Part shown: piece after piece, positions 17,163-26,225 of the stretch
Position numbering within the stretch: position 1 is the stretch's first letter
Layout of the letters: every line of letters begins with the position of its first letter
Source: Rhodococcus sp. NBC_00297
GTDB taxonomy: Bacteria; Actinomycetota; Actinomycetes; Mycobacteriales; Mycobacteriaceae
Direction of reading: 5' to 3'
DNA: 64,000 nt
Assembly: GCF_036173065.1 (NCBI RefSeq)
Contig: NZ_CP108041.1
Coordinates: forward strand, 2,108,001 to 2,172,000
Notes under the pieces: model-generated
Seen by the model: the letters and a program-made list of their open reading frames with translations, nothing else
What the model was told of the DNA's origin: nothing
The model's database searches: none
Translations under genes and position numbers: made by a program

Positions 17163-17971
17163 TGTTCCCGTTGACGTTCGCACTCGACTTCGCCGGCGAC
17201 CGTCCCGCGCCCGATGCCGACCGCGGGGAGAAGAAGAACTACGCGCAGCGCCTGTCCAACAACCTCGCGCAGGTGGTCGCCGATGCGTTGAGGCCTCGGT
17301 ATCCGTCCATCACGCCCGACGCGCACGGCATGGGCCAGGAAGCGCAGGTGGACGTCGCGAAGGGACGCAAGCGGCTCGACGTCAAGGCACTCGATCCGAC
17401 GCTCGGCCTCATCCTCTGCGTGTCCGTGAAGACCTACAGCTTCCAGGACTACAGCCCCACGTCCGGTCGGCTCGGCCGCTGGACGAAGAACATCGTGCGC
17501 AACGACCACGAACTGCGGGGTGAGGCGATGGTGCTGCACCAGCGCCAGCCGTACAGCGTGCTCGTCGCCGTGATGTTCGAGCCCTGGTCGACGTGCGAGG
17601 ACGGCGATCCCGCGAAGAGCAGCGACATCGGCAAGAGTTCGTTCGCGCATCACGTCACGACGCTGTCCAAGCGGTCGGGCCGCGGCAAGCGCCCCGTCGT
17701 CGGCATGCCGGGCCGTGCGTGGGTCGACCTCGGGGCCGAGGACACCCGCTACGACCTGTTCGAGAAGGTGTTCATCGGTCTCTACGAGCCGGACGGCCCG
17801 TACCGGGGTGAGGTGCGCTTCTTCGACGTCGACGAGGCGCCGCCGCGCAACGGCCGTCCGCCGGACCGCACCACGCTCTCGTTCGAGGAGTTCGTCGAGG
17901 TGGTGCACTCGGAAGTGGAGCGGCGCAACAGGTTCGCCCCCAGCTGGTCCGAGATCGACGACGACGAATGA
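17162..17971 (+). CDS. Putative type II restriction endonuclease
   Basis: A 269-residue protein with no family I can name. Position between a C5 methyltransferase and Vsr, with one- and four-base overlaps, strongly suggests the cognate restriction enzyme. Within residues 65-95 the pattern RLDVKALD, then LILCVSVKTYSF resembles a PD-(D/E)XK core: Asp, hydrophobic strand, then x-V-K. The N-terminus has KKNYAQRLSNNLAQVVADAL, a likely helix. Base composition matches its neighbours, so recent transfer is not obvious. Activity is inferred, not shown. Confidence 0.7.
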   Translation: MFPLTFALDFAGDRPAPDADRGEKKNYAQRLSNNLAQVVADALRPRYPSITPDAHGMGQEAQVDVAKGRKRLDVKALDPTLGLILCVSVKTYSFQDYSPTSGRLGRWTKNIVRNDHELRGEAMVLHQRQPYSVLVAVMFEPWSTCEDGDPAKSSDIGKSSFAHHVTTLSKRSGRGKRPVVGMPGRAWVDLGAEDTRYDLFEKVFIGLYEPDGPYRGEVRFFDVDEAPPRNGRPPDRTTLSFEEFVEVVHSEVERRNRFAPSWSEIDDDE

Positions 17972-18396
17972 CGCCCGACGCTCGGGCGACGCCGCCGACG
18001 GACGCCGCGACCAGTGCCCGGTTCAAGAAACAGAAGCGGCGTGACACCAAGCCCGAGGTGGCCTTGCGGAAGGAACTGCACCGAGCGGGACTGCGGTACT
18101 TCGTCGACAAGGCCCCACTGAAGGGCATGCGACGACGGGCCGACGTGGTGTTCCCGCGTCGCCGAGTCGCGGTGTACGTCGACGGATGCTTCTGGCACAG
18201 CTGCCCGGAGCACGCCACCCACCCGCGCAACAACGCCCAGTGGTGGGCGGACAAGTTGGCTGCCAACGTCGCTCGGGATCGCGACACGGATCGTCGACTG
18301 GACGAGGCCGGCTGGACCGTCGTGCGTATCTGGGAGCACGAGGATCCAGCCGTGGCAGCGGAGCGGGTCACCGAGGCAGTGCGCCCCGGCGACTGA
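17968..18396 (+). CDS. vsr: Very short patch repair endonuclease
   Basis: A 142-residue Vsr-type nickase that starts repair of T:G mismatches made when 5-methylcytosine deaminates. Visible family features are RDTKPEVALRKELHRAG, the metal-site Asp in RADVVFPRRRVAVYVDGCFW, the FWHSCPEH segment with zinc-type Cys/His, and WADKLAANVARDRDTD. It overlaps the endonuclease stop by four bases. It should recognise the same sequence that the methyltransferase modifies, which explains its place in the cassette. Confidence 0.92.
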   Translation: MTPDARATPPTDAATSARFKKQKRRDTKPEVALRKELHRAGLRYFVDKAPLKGMRRRADVVFPRRRVAVYVDGCFWHSCPEHATHPRNNAQWWADKLAANVARDRDTDRRLDEAGWTVVRIWEHEDPAVAAERVTEAVRPGD

Positions 18397-18398
18397 CG

Positions 18399-18908
18399 TC
18401 AGCGCTCGTGGCGTCCCGGAGTGTCGTGCGGGCCGACGACAGGCGCATCGGCGTGTCCGAGACCGGTGGTGCGGTCCGTGACGTTCCGGTCCGTGACGTT
18501 CCGGTCTGCGGGATTCTGGTTCTGCTGTGCCGCGTTCGCGTCCTGTCGACGCGGGGTGCCGTCGTCGTGGACGGTCGGGTCCAGCTTGTTCGCCCGCTCC
18601 CACTCACGGTCCAGTTCGTCACGCCCGGTGGCGGCAGTGCCCTGGTGCTCCTGCGCGCGCTGCTGCGCGATGCGGGCCTCCGCTGCCGCGGCGTCCGCCT
18701 CGGCCTGCGCACGACGGGCGTCGGCCTCGGACTTCTGCGCGAGCGCCTCCGACCGCTCCACCTCCGCGCTGCGCTCGGCGGCCCGCTCCCGGATCTCACC
18801 GGCCTGCTCGACGCGCTTCTGCTTCGCCTTCTTCGACAGTGCGACGCCGACGGCGACGAGCAGCAACACCACCACGACCGCGATGACGATCCAGACAGCT
18901 GTGTTCAT
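18399..18908 (-). CDS. Membrane-anchored coiled-coil protein, unknown
   Basis: A 169-residue protein with one N-terminal membrane helix (residues 4-24), then a charged Ala/Glu/Arg coiled coil (about 30-105) and a hydrophilic tail with DRNVTDRNVTDR repeats. It is probably inserted with the C-terminus in the cytoplasm. It converges with vsr. I do not recognise a function; a structural or scaffold role is possible. Confidence 0.7.
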   Translation of the reverse strand: MNTAVWIVIAVVVVLLLVAVGVALSKKAKQKRVEQAGEIRERAAERSAEVERSEALAQKSEADARRAQAEADAAAAEARIAQQRAQEHQGTAATGRDELDREWERANKLDPTVHDDGTPRRQDANAAQQNQNPADRNVTDRNVTDRTTGLGHADAPVVGPHDTPGRHER

Positions 18909-19003
18909 GACGGCTCCCGATGTTCGAGTGCGCGCACGGTTGCGCGCGGGACGGGGTACCCCTGGCGCCCGATTTCCACACGGGCCGCCTACCCTCGACC
19001 GCC

Positions 19004-20146
19004 ATGACCACCGATGTCGCCTCTCGAGCCCTCGACGTACTGGTGATCGGCGGCGGTATCGCGGGTGCCTCGCTCGCCTGGGAACTCTCGTCCGATCGAA
19101 CCGTGTGTCTCCTCGAAGGGGAGTCGACCCTGGCGATGCACTCGACCGGGCGGTCGGCTGCGATGTTCCTCGAGACCTACGGCAACCACGTCATCCGTGG
19201 CCTGACGACGGCGAGCAGGGCCTTCCTCGTGGACCCGCCGGACATGGTGCGCGGAACGGTCATGACTCCGCGCCCCTTCGTGCAGTTCGCACGTCCGGGT
19301 CGGGGCGACGCTCTCGCGGAGATGTTCACGACTCTGCGGACGCTGTCTCCCGATGCCCGCCTTCTCGAGACTGCCGAGGCGGTGGACCGGGCGCCGCTCC
19401 TGCGGCCTGCGGCAGTCGAGGCGGCCATCGTCGAACCGGGCGCACTCGACATGGACGTCGACGCGCTGCACCAGGGCTTCCTGCGCGGAGCACGCCGCCG
19501 CGGATGCACCGTTCGTACCGGGGCGCGGGTCGTCGCGATCGACCGCGTCGGCGAGCAGTGGCGGGTCGATCTCTCGACCGGCGACACTCTCGTCGCCACG
19601 GTGGTGGTGAACGCGGCGGGTGCCTGGGCGGACGACCTGGCCGACCTCGCAGGCGTACCGAGGATCGGCCTGCAGCCGCGACGACGCACCATCGCCGTGA
19701 TGGACGCGCCGCCCGAGATCGCCGACACCCACCACCCGCTGATCAGCGACATGGACGAGTCGTTCTACATCAAGCCGGAGGGTGTCCGTCTGCTCTGTTC
19801 CCCTGCCGACGAGACACCGTGCCCGCCCGGTGACGCGAAGCCCGACGATCTCGAGATCGCCCGCGCCCTGGACGAGATCACGGAGGCGACCGTGGTGACG
19901 AGCCGCCGTGTCCGGTCGTCGTGGGCCGGTCTGCGCTCTTTCGTCGCCGATCGCACACCGGTGGTGGGGTTCGACCCGAGCGTGGAGGGCTTCTTCTGGT
20001 GCGCGGGTCAGGGTGGGTACGGCATCCAGACGTGCGCGGCACTGGCGCGCGTCGGTGCGGCGCTGGTCCGCGGCGAGCCGCTACCGGCCGATGTGACCGA
20101 CCGGGGCGTCACCGCGGAGGACCTGGCGCCGGGCCGGCTGCGCTGA
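19004..20146 (+). CDS. FAD-dependent oxidoreductase, DAO (glycine/D-amino acid oxidase) family
   Basis: About 380 residues. The FAD-binding GGGIAGASLAWEL motif is at residues 14-26, and a C-terminal GQGGYGIQTCAALAR segment closes the FAD site as in sarcosine and D-amino acid oxidases. It should oxidise an amine or amino acid and produce hydrogen peroxide or pass electrons on; the substrate is unknown. The ATG was chosen to give the usual short N-terminus before the Rossmann fold; an in-frame ATG 28 codons upstream is possible. Confidence 0.85.
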   Translation: MTTDVASRALDVLVIGGGIAGASLAWELSSDRTVCLLEGESTLAMHSTGRSAAMFLETYGNHVIRGLTTASRAFLVDPPDMVRGTVMTPRPFVQFARPGRGDALAEMFTTLRTLSPDARLLETAEAVDRAPLLRPAAVEAAIVEPGALDMDVDALHQGFLRGARRRGCTVRTGARVVAIDRVGEQWRVDLSTGDTLVATVVVNAAGAWADDLADLAGVPRIGLQPRRRTIAVMDAPPEIADTHHPLISDMDESFYIKPEGVRLLCSPADETPCPPGDAKPDDLEIARALDEITEATVVTSRRVRSSWAGLRSFVADRTPVVGFDPSVEGFFWCAGQGGYGIQTCAALARVGAALVRGEPLPADVTDRGVTAEDLAPGRLR

Positions 20147-20157
20147 GCCGCACGGGG

Positions 20158-21174
20158 CTAGAGCCACTTCTGTCTCCGGAACACGATGTACAGCACGCAC
20201 GACGCGGCCAGCATCGCGCTGACAGCCGCCGGATAGCCGAACGTCCAGCTCAGCTCCGGCATGTGCTCGAAGTTCATGCCGTAGATGCCGGCGATGAGAG
20301 TCGGCGCGAAGAGGATGGCGCCCCAGGACGAGATCCGCTTGACCTGCTCGTTCTGTTCCAGACTCACCTGGGTCATCGCACGCATCTCGTCGTTCTGCCG
20401 CTGACCCACCAGGGTGGTGTGCACCGACAGGGCGTTCTGCAGGTTGGCGCGGAACGAGTCGACGCGCTCGGTGATGCGGATCGCGTGGTCGAGCACGTCG
20501 CGCAGGTTGCGCCGCAGCTCGATGTCCACGTTGTACTTCTCCGAGCCGCGGCCGAGGGCCTCGATCATCGACACCAGCGGGTGGGTCGCGCGCTGGAACT
20601 CGATCACCTCGCGGGAGAGCTCGTAGATGCGACGGGAGACGTCCGGGTCGCCGGTGAACAGCTGGTCGTCGATCTCGTCGATGTCGTTCTCCAGACCGGC
20701 GACGACCGGTTCGTACTCGTCGACCACCTGGTCGAGGATCGCGTACAGCACGGCCTCGGTTCCCAGTTCGAGCAGCTTCGGCGCACCTTCGAGCCGTTTA
20801 CGGACCACGCCCAGGTCGGGTGACTCGGCATGGCGGATGGTGACGACGAAATCGGGACCGCAGAACACGTGGAGCTCGCCGAACTCCACCTTCTCGGTCT
20901 CGTCGATGTAGCGCGCGGGGTGCAGGACGACGAACAACTGATCGCCGTAGCGTTCGAGCTTGGGCCGCTGGTGCGCTTGGACGGCATCCTCGACCGCCAA
21001 TCGGTGCAGCCCGAATTCGGTTGCCACCGAGTTGATCTCGGTCTTGTCGGGACGATACAGCCCGATCCACGCCATGCCGCCGCACGCCCGCAGGAGCTCG
21101 TACGTGCGATCCAGACTCTCCGGCTCGTCGGTACGCGCCCCGTGCACGTACACGGCGTTGTCCACGATCGGCAC
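20158..21174 (-). CDS. corA: CorA family magnesium/cobalt transporter
   Basis: A 338-residue CorA channel with a long acidic cytoplasmic domain (about 1-275), then two C-terminal helices. The diagnostic GMN motif is at the end of the first helix (YGMNFEHMPEL), and the protein ends in the basic tail FRRQKWL. It transports Mg2+ as a pentamer in the inner membrane. It diverges from the reductase-desaturase operon and converges with the DAO gene. Confidence 0.93.
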   Translation of the reverse strand: MPIVDNAVYVHGARTDEPESLDRTYELLRACGGMAWIGLYRPDKTEINSVATEFGLHRLAVEDAVQAHQRPKLERYGDQLFVVLHPARYIDETEKVEFGELHVFCGPDFVVTIRHAESPDLGVVRKRLEGAPKLLELGTEAVLYAILDQVVDEYEPVVAGLENDIDEIDDQLFTGDPDVSRRIYELSREVIEFQRATHPLVSMIEALGRGSEKYNVDIELRRNLRDVLDHAIRITERVDSFRANLQNALSVHTTLVGQRQNDEMRAMTQVSLEQNEQVKRISSWGAILFAPTLIAGIYGMNFEHMPELSWTFGYPAAVSAMLAASCVLYIVFRRQKWL

Positions 21175-21278
21175 AGTTCACCCCTCGTCGTCGCACGTCC
21201 GCCGCCCGTCGGGCGGCTACCAGGACGCTCGCATCCAAACCTCGGACACGAATCTTCGTCCACCGAGACGACGGAAGC

Positions 21279-21330
21279 GAAACGGACTCGTTTCTGTCCA
21301 CAATCGTCCGTTTACGGACGCGGATCCGCG
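21279..21330. promoter_or_regulatory. Cluster of three palindromes before the reductase-desaturase operon
   Basis: Three perfect inverted repeats lie in 52 bases: GAAACG-GACT-CGTTTC (21279-21294), CGTCCG-TTTA-CGGACG (21305-21320) and CGCGGATCCGCG (21319-21330). They sit upstream of a -10-like TAGCGT (21340-21345), 7 bases before the GTG at 21353, which suggests a leaderless message. They are candidate operators for acyl desaturase control. Confidence 0.45.
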
Positions 21331-21352
21331 CCGTGGCGATAGCGTGTGACCT

Positions 21353-22450
21353 GTGGCAGAACGCGGCGCACGACCCCAGGTTTCGGTACTCCGCCGAACC
21401 ATGCTCAAGGCATTCAAACATCTGTCGAACCCGCTGAGGCCGGACGACTACTTCGAGATGATCAATCCGTTGTGGACCACCCAGGAGCTCCGCGGGAAGG
21501 TCGACCGGGTCGAGAGGGAAGGCACCGACGCGGTGTCGGTGTTCATCAGGCCCGGGTACGATTGGGGTGGGCACCAGCCCGGCCAGTACCTCCGACTGGG
21601 CGTGGTCATCGACGGCCGCTATCACTGGCGCGCCTACTCGATCACCTCCGACCCGCACGGCGACCACGGCCTGATCTCCGTCAGCCCCAAGCTGGTTCCC
21701 GAGGGCACGGTGTCCCCGTACCTGGTGCAGGGCATCAAGCCGGGCGACATCGTGCGACTGAGCGAGATCGAGGGAGTCTTCACCCTCCCCGATCCCGTGC
21801 CCGCCAAACTGCTCTACATCAGCGCGGGCAGTGGCATCACGCCGATCATGAGCATGTTGCGCGAACTCGACCACCTCGACGCCATGCACGACGTCGTGGT
21901 CATCCACTCCGTGCACAGTCGCGACCAGACGATGTTCTCCGAGACCCTCGAGCGCCTCGATCGCAAGCACTCGTCGCTGCGTCTCGACCTTCGGGTGACC
22001 GAGGAGCGAGGTCGGATGAAAGCCACCGATCTGGACGAGTTGTGCCCCGACTGGCGTGAGCGCGAGGCATTCTGCTCCGGTCCAGGCGACCTGTTGGACG
22101 ATCTGCGCGACTACTGGAAATCCGAGGGTGACCCGGAGAAATTCCACTACGAAAGTTTCCAACCCGTCATCGGTGGCGGTGACGAAGAAGGAGAGGGCGG
22201 CACTGTCCGCTTCATCCGTAGCGACACCGACGTCGAATGCGACGGAGGCACACCCATTCTCGCGGCCGGGGAGGAAGCGGGGCTGGATCTCAAGTTCGGT
22301 TGCAGGATCGGCATCTGCCACACCTGCACCGGAACCCTGAAGAAGGGACGTTTGAGAGATCTACGTAATGGGGAAGTCTCCGAGCCTACGGGGCAGGCGG
22401 TACGCATCTGCGTGAACACCGCCGAGGGAGATATCGAAATCGATCTCTGA
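21353..22450 (+). CDS. Ferredoxin reductase-type electron donor for the adjacent desaturase
   Basis: A 365-residue flavin/iron-sulfur oxidoreductase. A FAD-binding domain (WRAYSITSDP at about residue 95) and an NAD(P) domain (LLYISAGSGITPIMSM) are followed by a C-terminal plant-type 2Fe-2S domain with CRIGICHTC and a final Cys (RICVN). It resembles Rv3230c, which feeds electrons to the stearoyl-CoA desaturase DesA3 (Rv3229c); gene order is the same here. The GTG start lies 7 bases after a -10-like box, so the message is probably leaderless. Confidence 0.9.
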   Translation: MAERGARPQVSVLRRTMLKAFKHLSNPLRPDDYFEMINPLWTTQELRGKVDRVEREGTDAVSVFIRPGYDWGGHQPGQYLRLGVVIDGRYHWRAYSITSDPHGDHGLISVSPKLVPEGTVSPYLVQGIKPGDIVRLSEIEGVFTLPDPVPAKLLYISAGSGITPIMSMLRELDHLDAMHDVVVIHSVHSRDQTMFSETLERLDRKHSSLRLDLRVTEERGRMKATDLDELCPDWREREAFCSGPGDLLDDLRDYWKSEGDPEKFHYESFQPVIGGGDEEGEGGTVRFIRSDTDVECDGGTPILAAGEEAGLDLKFGCRIGICHTCTGTLKKGRLRDLRNGEVSEPTGQAVRICVNTAEGDIEIDL

Positions 22451-22488
22451 CGAGACCGATTCACATGCAGTAACAGGGAGGGTTCGTC

Positions 22489-23904
22489 ATGAGTATCGAC
22501 ACCGGGAAAAAGACCGAAGTGTCCATCGAGAGTCCGCTCGCACATCTCAGCGAAGAGACCATCGAACAGCTTGCCAAGGAATTCGACGCCATTCACGACG
22601 AGGTCTACGCCGACCTCGGTGAGCGCGATCGCAACTACATCACCACGGTCATCGCGGCGCAGCGCCAGCTCGCTGTCGCGGGGCGCGTGATCCTCTTCGG
22701 CTCCAAGAGCCGCACCGCCTGGGTGGCCGGAACGGCCTGCCTGGGTGTGGCCAAGATTCTCGAGAACATGGAGATCGGCCACAACGTCATGCACGGCCAG
22801 TGGGACTGGATGAACGATCCGGACATCCACTCGTCGGTGTGGGACTGGGACACCGCGTCCACCGCCGAGGCCTGGAAGCACTCGCACAACTACGTGCACC
22901 ACACGTACACCAACATCCGCGGCAAGGACAAGGATCTCGGCTACGAGATCATGCGGATCGACCCGAACCAGCCGTGGTCGCCCGTCTACCTCGCGCAGCC
23001 GTTCTACAACCTGCTGCTGATGGCCTTCTTCGAGTGGGGCGTCGCGCTCCACGACCTCGACATCGAGGCCATCCGCAAGGGCGAGAAGCCCATGAAGGAC
23101 CTGCTCACCGATCTGCGCGGTATCGGGACCAAGGCGCGCCGTCAGATCGTCAAGGACTACATCGGCTGGCCCGCGGTCAGTGCGCTCGCCTACGGCGCGG
23201 TGCAGGTCGTCTCGGGTGGACGCGTCTCGGGCGCCGGCAAGTCGAAGCTGGGTGCGCGGTTGCGCTCGCTGAGCTCGTCGAAGGCGACCAACTCCGTGGC
23301 CAAGGTTCTGGACAAGCACGGTGCCGGCATCGAACGCACCTTCGTCGCCACGGTGACGGCGGACTTCGTCGCCAACATCATCCGCAACCTGTGGTCGCAC
23401 GGCATCATCTTCTGCGGTCACTTCCCGGACCAGGCGTACACGTTCAGCAAGGAAGAGACCGAGAACGAGACCCGCGGCGGCTGGTACGTCCGCCAGCTCG
23501 TCGGAGCGGCCAACATCGAGGGCTCGTCGCTGTTCCACCTGATGAGTGGCAACCTCAGTTACCAGGTCGAGCACCACCTGTACCCGGACATGCCCAGCAC
23601 CCGGTACAAGGAAGTCGCGCCGAAGATCAAGGACATCTGCGAGCGCTACCAGCTTCCGTACAACTCGGGCCCCTTGATGAAGCAGTGGGGATCGGTGCAG
23701 CGCACCATCATTCGGCTCGCCTTCCCCGGCGGCAAGATGGCCCCGAAGCCCGGACCGTACCGCGGCGAGCGCGTCGGGGGTTCCTCGTCGAAGCCCAGCG
23801 AGGCGGCTCGTTTCCGCAACCGCGTGCCGGCGGGTCACCCCGACTCGGGCCCCGAGCACAACGGTGGCGGTGTCGAGGCGAAGCTTCCTCCGCGCGGGGA
23901 GTGA
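22489..23904 (+). CDS. desA3: Acyl-CoA desaturase, DesA3-like
   Basis: A 471-residue membrane di-iron desaturase. Histidine boxes are HNVMHGQWDW (about residue 98), HSHNYVHH (about 130) and QVEHHLYP (about 363). AGGGAGG lies 7 bases before the ATG. By similarity to mycobacterial DesA3 it should convert stearoyl-CoA to oleoyl-CoA for membrane lipids, with the preceding reductase as electron source. About 70 hydrophilic residues follow the last conserved block (after QRTIIRLAFPGG), longer than I would expect. Confidence 0.88.
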   Translation: MSIDTGKKTEVSIESPLAHLSEETIEQLAKEFDAIHDEVYADLGERDRNYITTVIAAQRQLAVAGRVILFGSKSRTAWVAGTACLGVAKILENMEIGHNVMHGQWDWMNDPDIHSSVWDWDTASTAEAWKHSHNYVHHTYTNIRGKDKDLGYEIMRIDPNQPWSPVYLAQPFYNLLLMAFFEWGVALHDLDIEAIRKGEKPMKDLLTDLRGIGTKARRQIVKDYIGWPAVSALAYGAVQVVSGGRVSGAGKSKLGARLRSLSSSKATNSVAKVLDKHGAGIERTFVATVTADFVANIIRNLWSHGIIFCGHFPDQAYTFSKEETENETRGGWYVRQLVGAANIEGSSLFHLMSGNLSYQVEHHLYPDMPSTRYKEVAPKIKDICERYQLPYNSGPLMKQWGSVQRTIIRLAFPGGKMAPKPGPYRGERVGGSSSKPSEAARFRNRVPAGHPDSGPEHNGGGVEAKLPPRGE

Positions 23905-24025
23905 CGACGCGCTGCCGGTGACGGCAGCACTGATCTGACGAACGAGTGGTTTCGACCGGCGTTCTCTGGATACCCGAGTGGATCGGGCCGGAGACGCCGG
24001 TCGTTTCCCATTTCGGAGGTCGTTC

Positions 24026-26221
24026 GTGGCGCTCGACGGCCTGGACCCCGCCCTTCTGACGGGTGTGTTCGAGAACGCGCCCGAGCTGGTGTCCCTGTCC
24101 GCACGGGACGGCCGCATCCTCCACTTGAACCCGGCGGGCCTCGCGCTCGTCGGCGCACCGTCACTCGACGCCGTGCTCCGCCTGACCACGGCGAACTTCT
24201 TCTCCGACGTCGGTCTGCTCGCTGCGCCCGACGTGGAACGATCGCTGCACACCACCGGCCACTGGCAGGGTGTCGGCGAACTCCGGCGGCTCGACACCGG
24301 AGAACCCGTACCGGTCTCCATCTCGACGTTCCTGGTTCCCGCGGGTGAGCGCGACGAGCCGGTGATCGCGTCGATCATGCGTGATCGACGGCTGCGAACC
24401 AGTCACGAGAGCGCCCTCACCGACGTCCTGGAATCGGCCGCCCACCGGGCTCGCGAGCAGAGTGCTGTCGGCCTGTTGGGGCGGCTCGCGGTCGACGGTG
24501 ATCTGACGACCATTCTGGACGCGACGACCAGCGCCGCCTCGTCGTTGATGGGTACGGAGTGCGCGTCGATCGCACGCCTCGACGACACCCGCACCGCGTT
24601 GCGCGTCGTCGCCTACAGCGGGGTGAGCGAGCGGCCCGAGGTGTTCGGAACCGGTACCCGCTCGGCTCCGGGCCTCGCCCTCTCCTCCGGCACGGTGGTC
24701 ATCTGTTCCGACGCGCGGACCGAGTCGCGATTCGACACCACGACGATGCGCTCGCGCGGACTGCTCAGCACCGTCTGCGTCCCGTTCGACTCCACGCCTC
24801 GGCCCGGGGTGCTGGCCGTGCACAGCGCGGCTCCGCGGGAGTACACGGATCGGGACGTGACGTTCCTGCGGACGGCCACGGACATCCTGGTCGCGGCGAT
24901 CCGGCGTATCGAGCTCGAGAACGAACTGCGGTACCGATCACTCCACGATCCGCTCACCGGTCTGGCCAATCGAGCGCTCGCGTACCGACGTATCGACGAG
25001 GCCGTGGCTCGCGCCGCGGACAGCGAGACCACCGTCGCGGTCCTGCTGGCCGACCTGGACGACTTCAAGACCGTCAACGACAGCCTCGGACACGTGAGTG
25101 GAGACGCGGCGCTGATCACCTTGGCGCGCAAGCTCGAGCGCACGGTGGCGGTCGGCGACACGGTGGCGAGGCTGGGCGGCGACGAATTTCTCGTCGTGTG
25201 CGACCACGTGGTGGACGAGGCCGACGCGCGGAGCCGGGCGGTGCGCATCTCGACAGCGCTGGCCACCGTCGATCCGCAGAGCGATCAGCCCATCCCGTTC
25301 AGTGCGAGCATCGGAATCGCCGTGGCCGGTGACGATGTGCCCTCCGCGCAGGAGATGGTGCGCCGCGCGGATCTGGCCATGTACCGCGCCAAGGGCACGG
25401 CTCCCGGGACCACGGACGTGTACGACGTGCGCGATCGCTACGAGGCCGATCGCGTGTTCCGACTCGCCGCAGACCTCCGACGATCTCTCGTGGACGGCGA
25501 ACTGCGGCTCGTCTACCAGCCGATCGTCGACCTCGTGACGGGCGCCGTCGTCGCCGCCGAGGCCTTGGCTCGCTGGGATCATCCGACACTCGGCAGCGTC
25601 TCGCCTCGTGAGTTCGTCGCGGTGGCGGAGCGCACCGGCGTGGTCGGACACCTCGGCCTGTGGGCACTGCAGACCGCGTGCACGGATGCGGTGCGCTGGC
25701 CCGAGGACGTCTCGGTACGCGTGAACGTGAGCGCCCACCAGCTCAACGATCCGGACTTCGTGCAGTCGGTCCGACGCACTCTCGACGCGACCGGCCTGCC
25801 GGCGACGCGTCTCGGGTTGGAGATCACCGAGACCGTGTGGGTGAAGGAGAACGCCCGCGTGGCCACCACTCTCGAGGCGCTGCACGCGATGGGGGTGTCG
25901 TTCGCACTCGACGATCTGGGAACCGGCCACAGCAGCATCGCGTATCTGGACCGTTATCCGATCTTCGACTGTCTCAAGATCGACGGGTCGTACGTCAACG
26001 CGCTACCCGGTGCGAGACCACACGCCATCGTGGCCGCGATCGTGTTGTTGGGCACTGCATTCGGAGTGGACGTGGTGGGTGAAGGCATCGAGACCGCCGA
26101 GCAGGCCGAGGCGTATCGCGCATGCGGCGGTCGCCTCGCACAGGGCTTCCATCTGGCGCGCCCGATGCCCGCTGCGGCGATCGAACAACTCCTACGAGAG
26201 GGTGTCCGATCGCCGCGGTGA
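24026..26221 (+). CDS. PAS-GAF-GGDEF-EAL cyclic di-GMP protein
   Basis: A 731-residue bifunctional c-di-GMP enzyme: PAS (about 8-125), GAF (about 145-305), GGDEF (about 315-475) and EAL (about 485-725). RLGGDEFLV is intact; the usual RxxD inhibitory site is not (AVGD in its place), so product inhibition may be absent. EALARWDHP, ITETVW, FALDDLGTG, CLKIDGSY and GEGIE are all present, so the phosphodiesterase half also looks active. GGAGG lies 6 bases before the GTG, which decides this start over one 16 codons earlier. It is probably cytoplasmic and sensory; the ligand is unknown. Confidence 0.9.
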   Translation: MALDGLDPALLTGVFENAPELVSLSARDGRILHLNPAGLALVGAPSLDAVLRLTTANFFSDVGLLAAPDVERSLHTTGHWQGVGELRRLDTGEPVPVSISTFLVPAGERDEPVIASIMRDRRLRTSHESALTDVLESAAHRAREQSAVGLLGRLAVDGDLTTILDATTSAASSLMGTECASIARLDDTRTALRVVAYSGVSERPEVFGTGTRSAPGLALSSGTVVICSDARTESRFDTTTMRSRGLLSTVCVPFDSTPRPGVLAVHSAAPREYTDRDVTFLRTATDILVAAIRRIELENELRYRSLHDPLTGLANRALAYRRIDEAVARAADSETTVAVLLADLDDFKTVNDSLGHVSGDAALITLARKLERTVAVGDTVARLGGDEFLVVCDHVVDEADARSRAVRISTALATVDPQSDQPIPFSASIGIAVAGDDVPSAQEMVRRADLAMYRAKGTAPGTTDVYDVRDRYEADRVFRLAADLRRSLVDGELRLVYQPIVDLVTGAVVAAEALARWDHPTLGSVSPREFVAVAERTGVVGHLGLWALQTACTDAVRWPEDVSVRVNVSAHQLNDPDFVQSVRRTLDATGLPATRLGLEITETVWVKENARVATTLEALHAMGVSFALDDLGTGHSSIAYLDRYPIFDCLKIDGSYVNALPGARPHAIVAAIVLLGTAFGVDVVGEGIETAEQAEAYRACGGRLAQGFHLARPMPAAAIEQLLREGVRSPR

Positions 26222-26225
26222 CGCG

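Noticed and set aside
15984-18396. Recent horizontal transfer of the methyltransferase cassette
   Set aside because: G+C and codon use look like the neighbours by eye and there are no flanking repeats or mobility genes; transfer remains possible but unsupported.
23905-24025. Possible stress-sigma promoter (GTTT...GGATACCC) before the cyclic di-GMP gene
   Set aside because: The -10 part does not fit GGGTAT and the spacing is uncertain.
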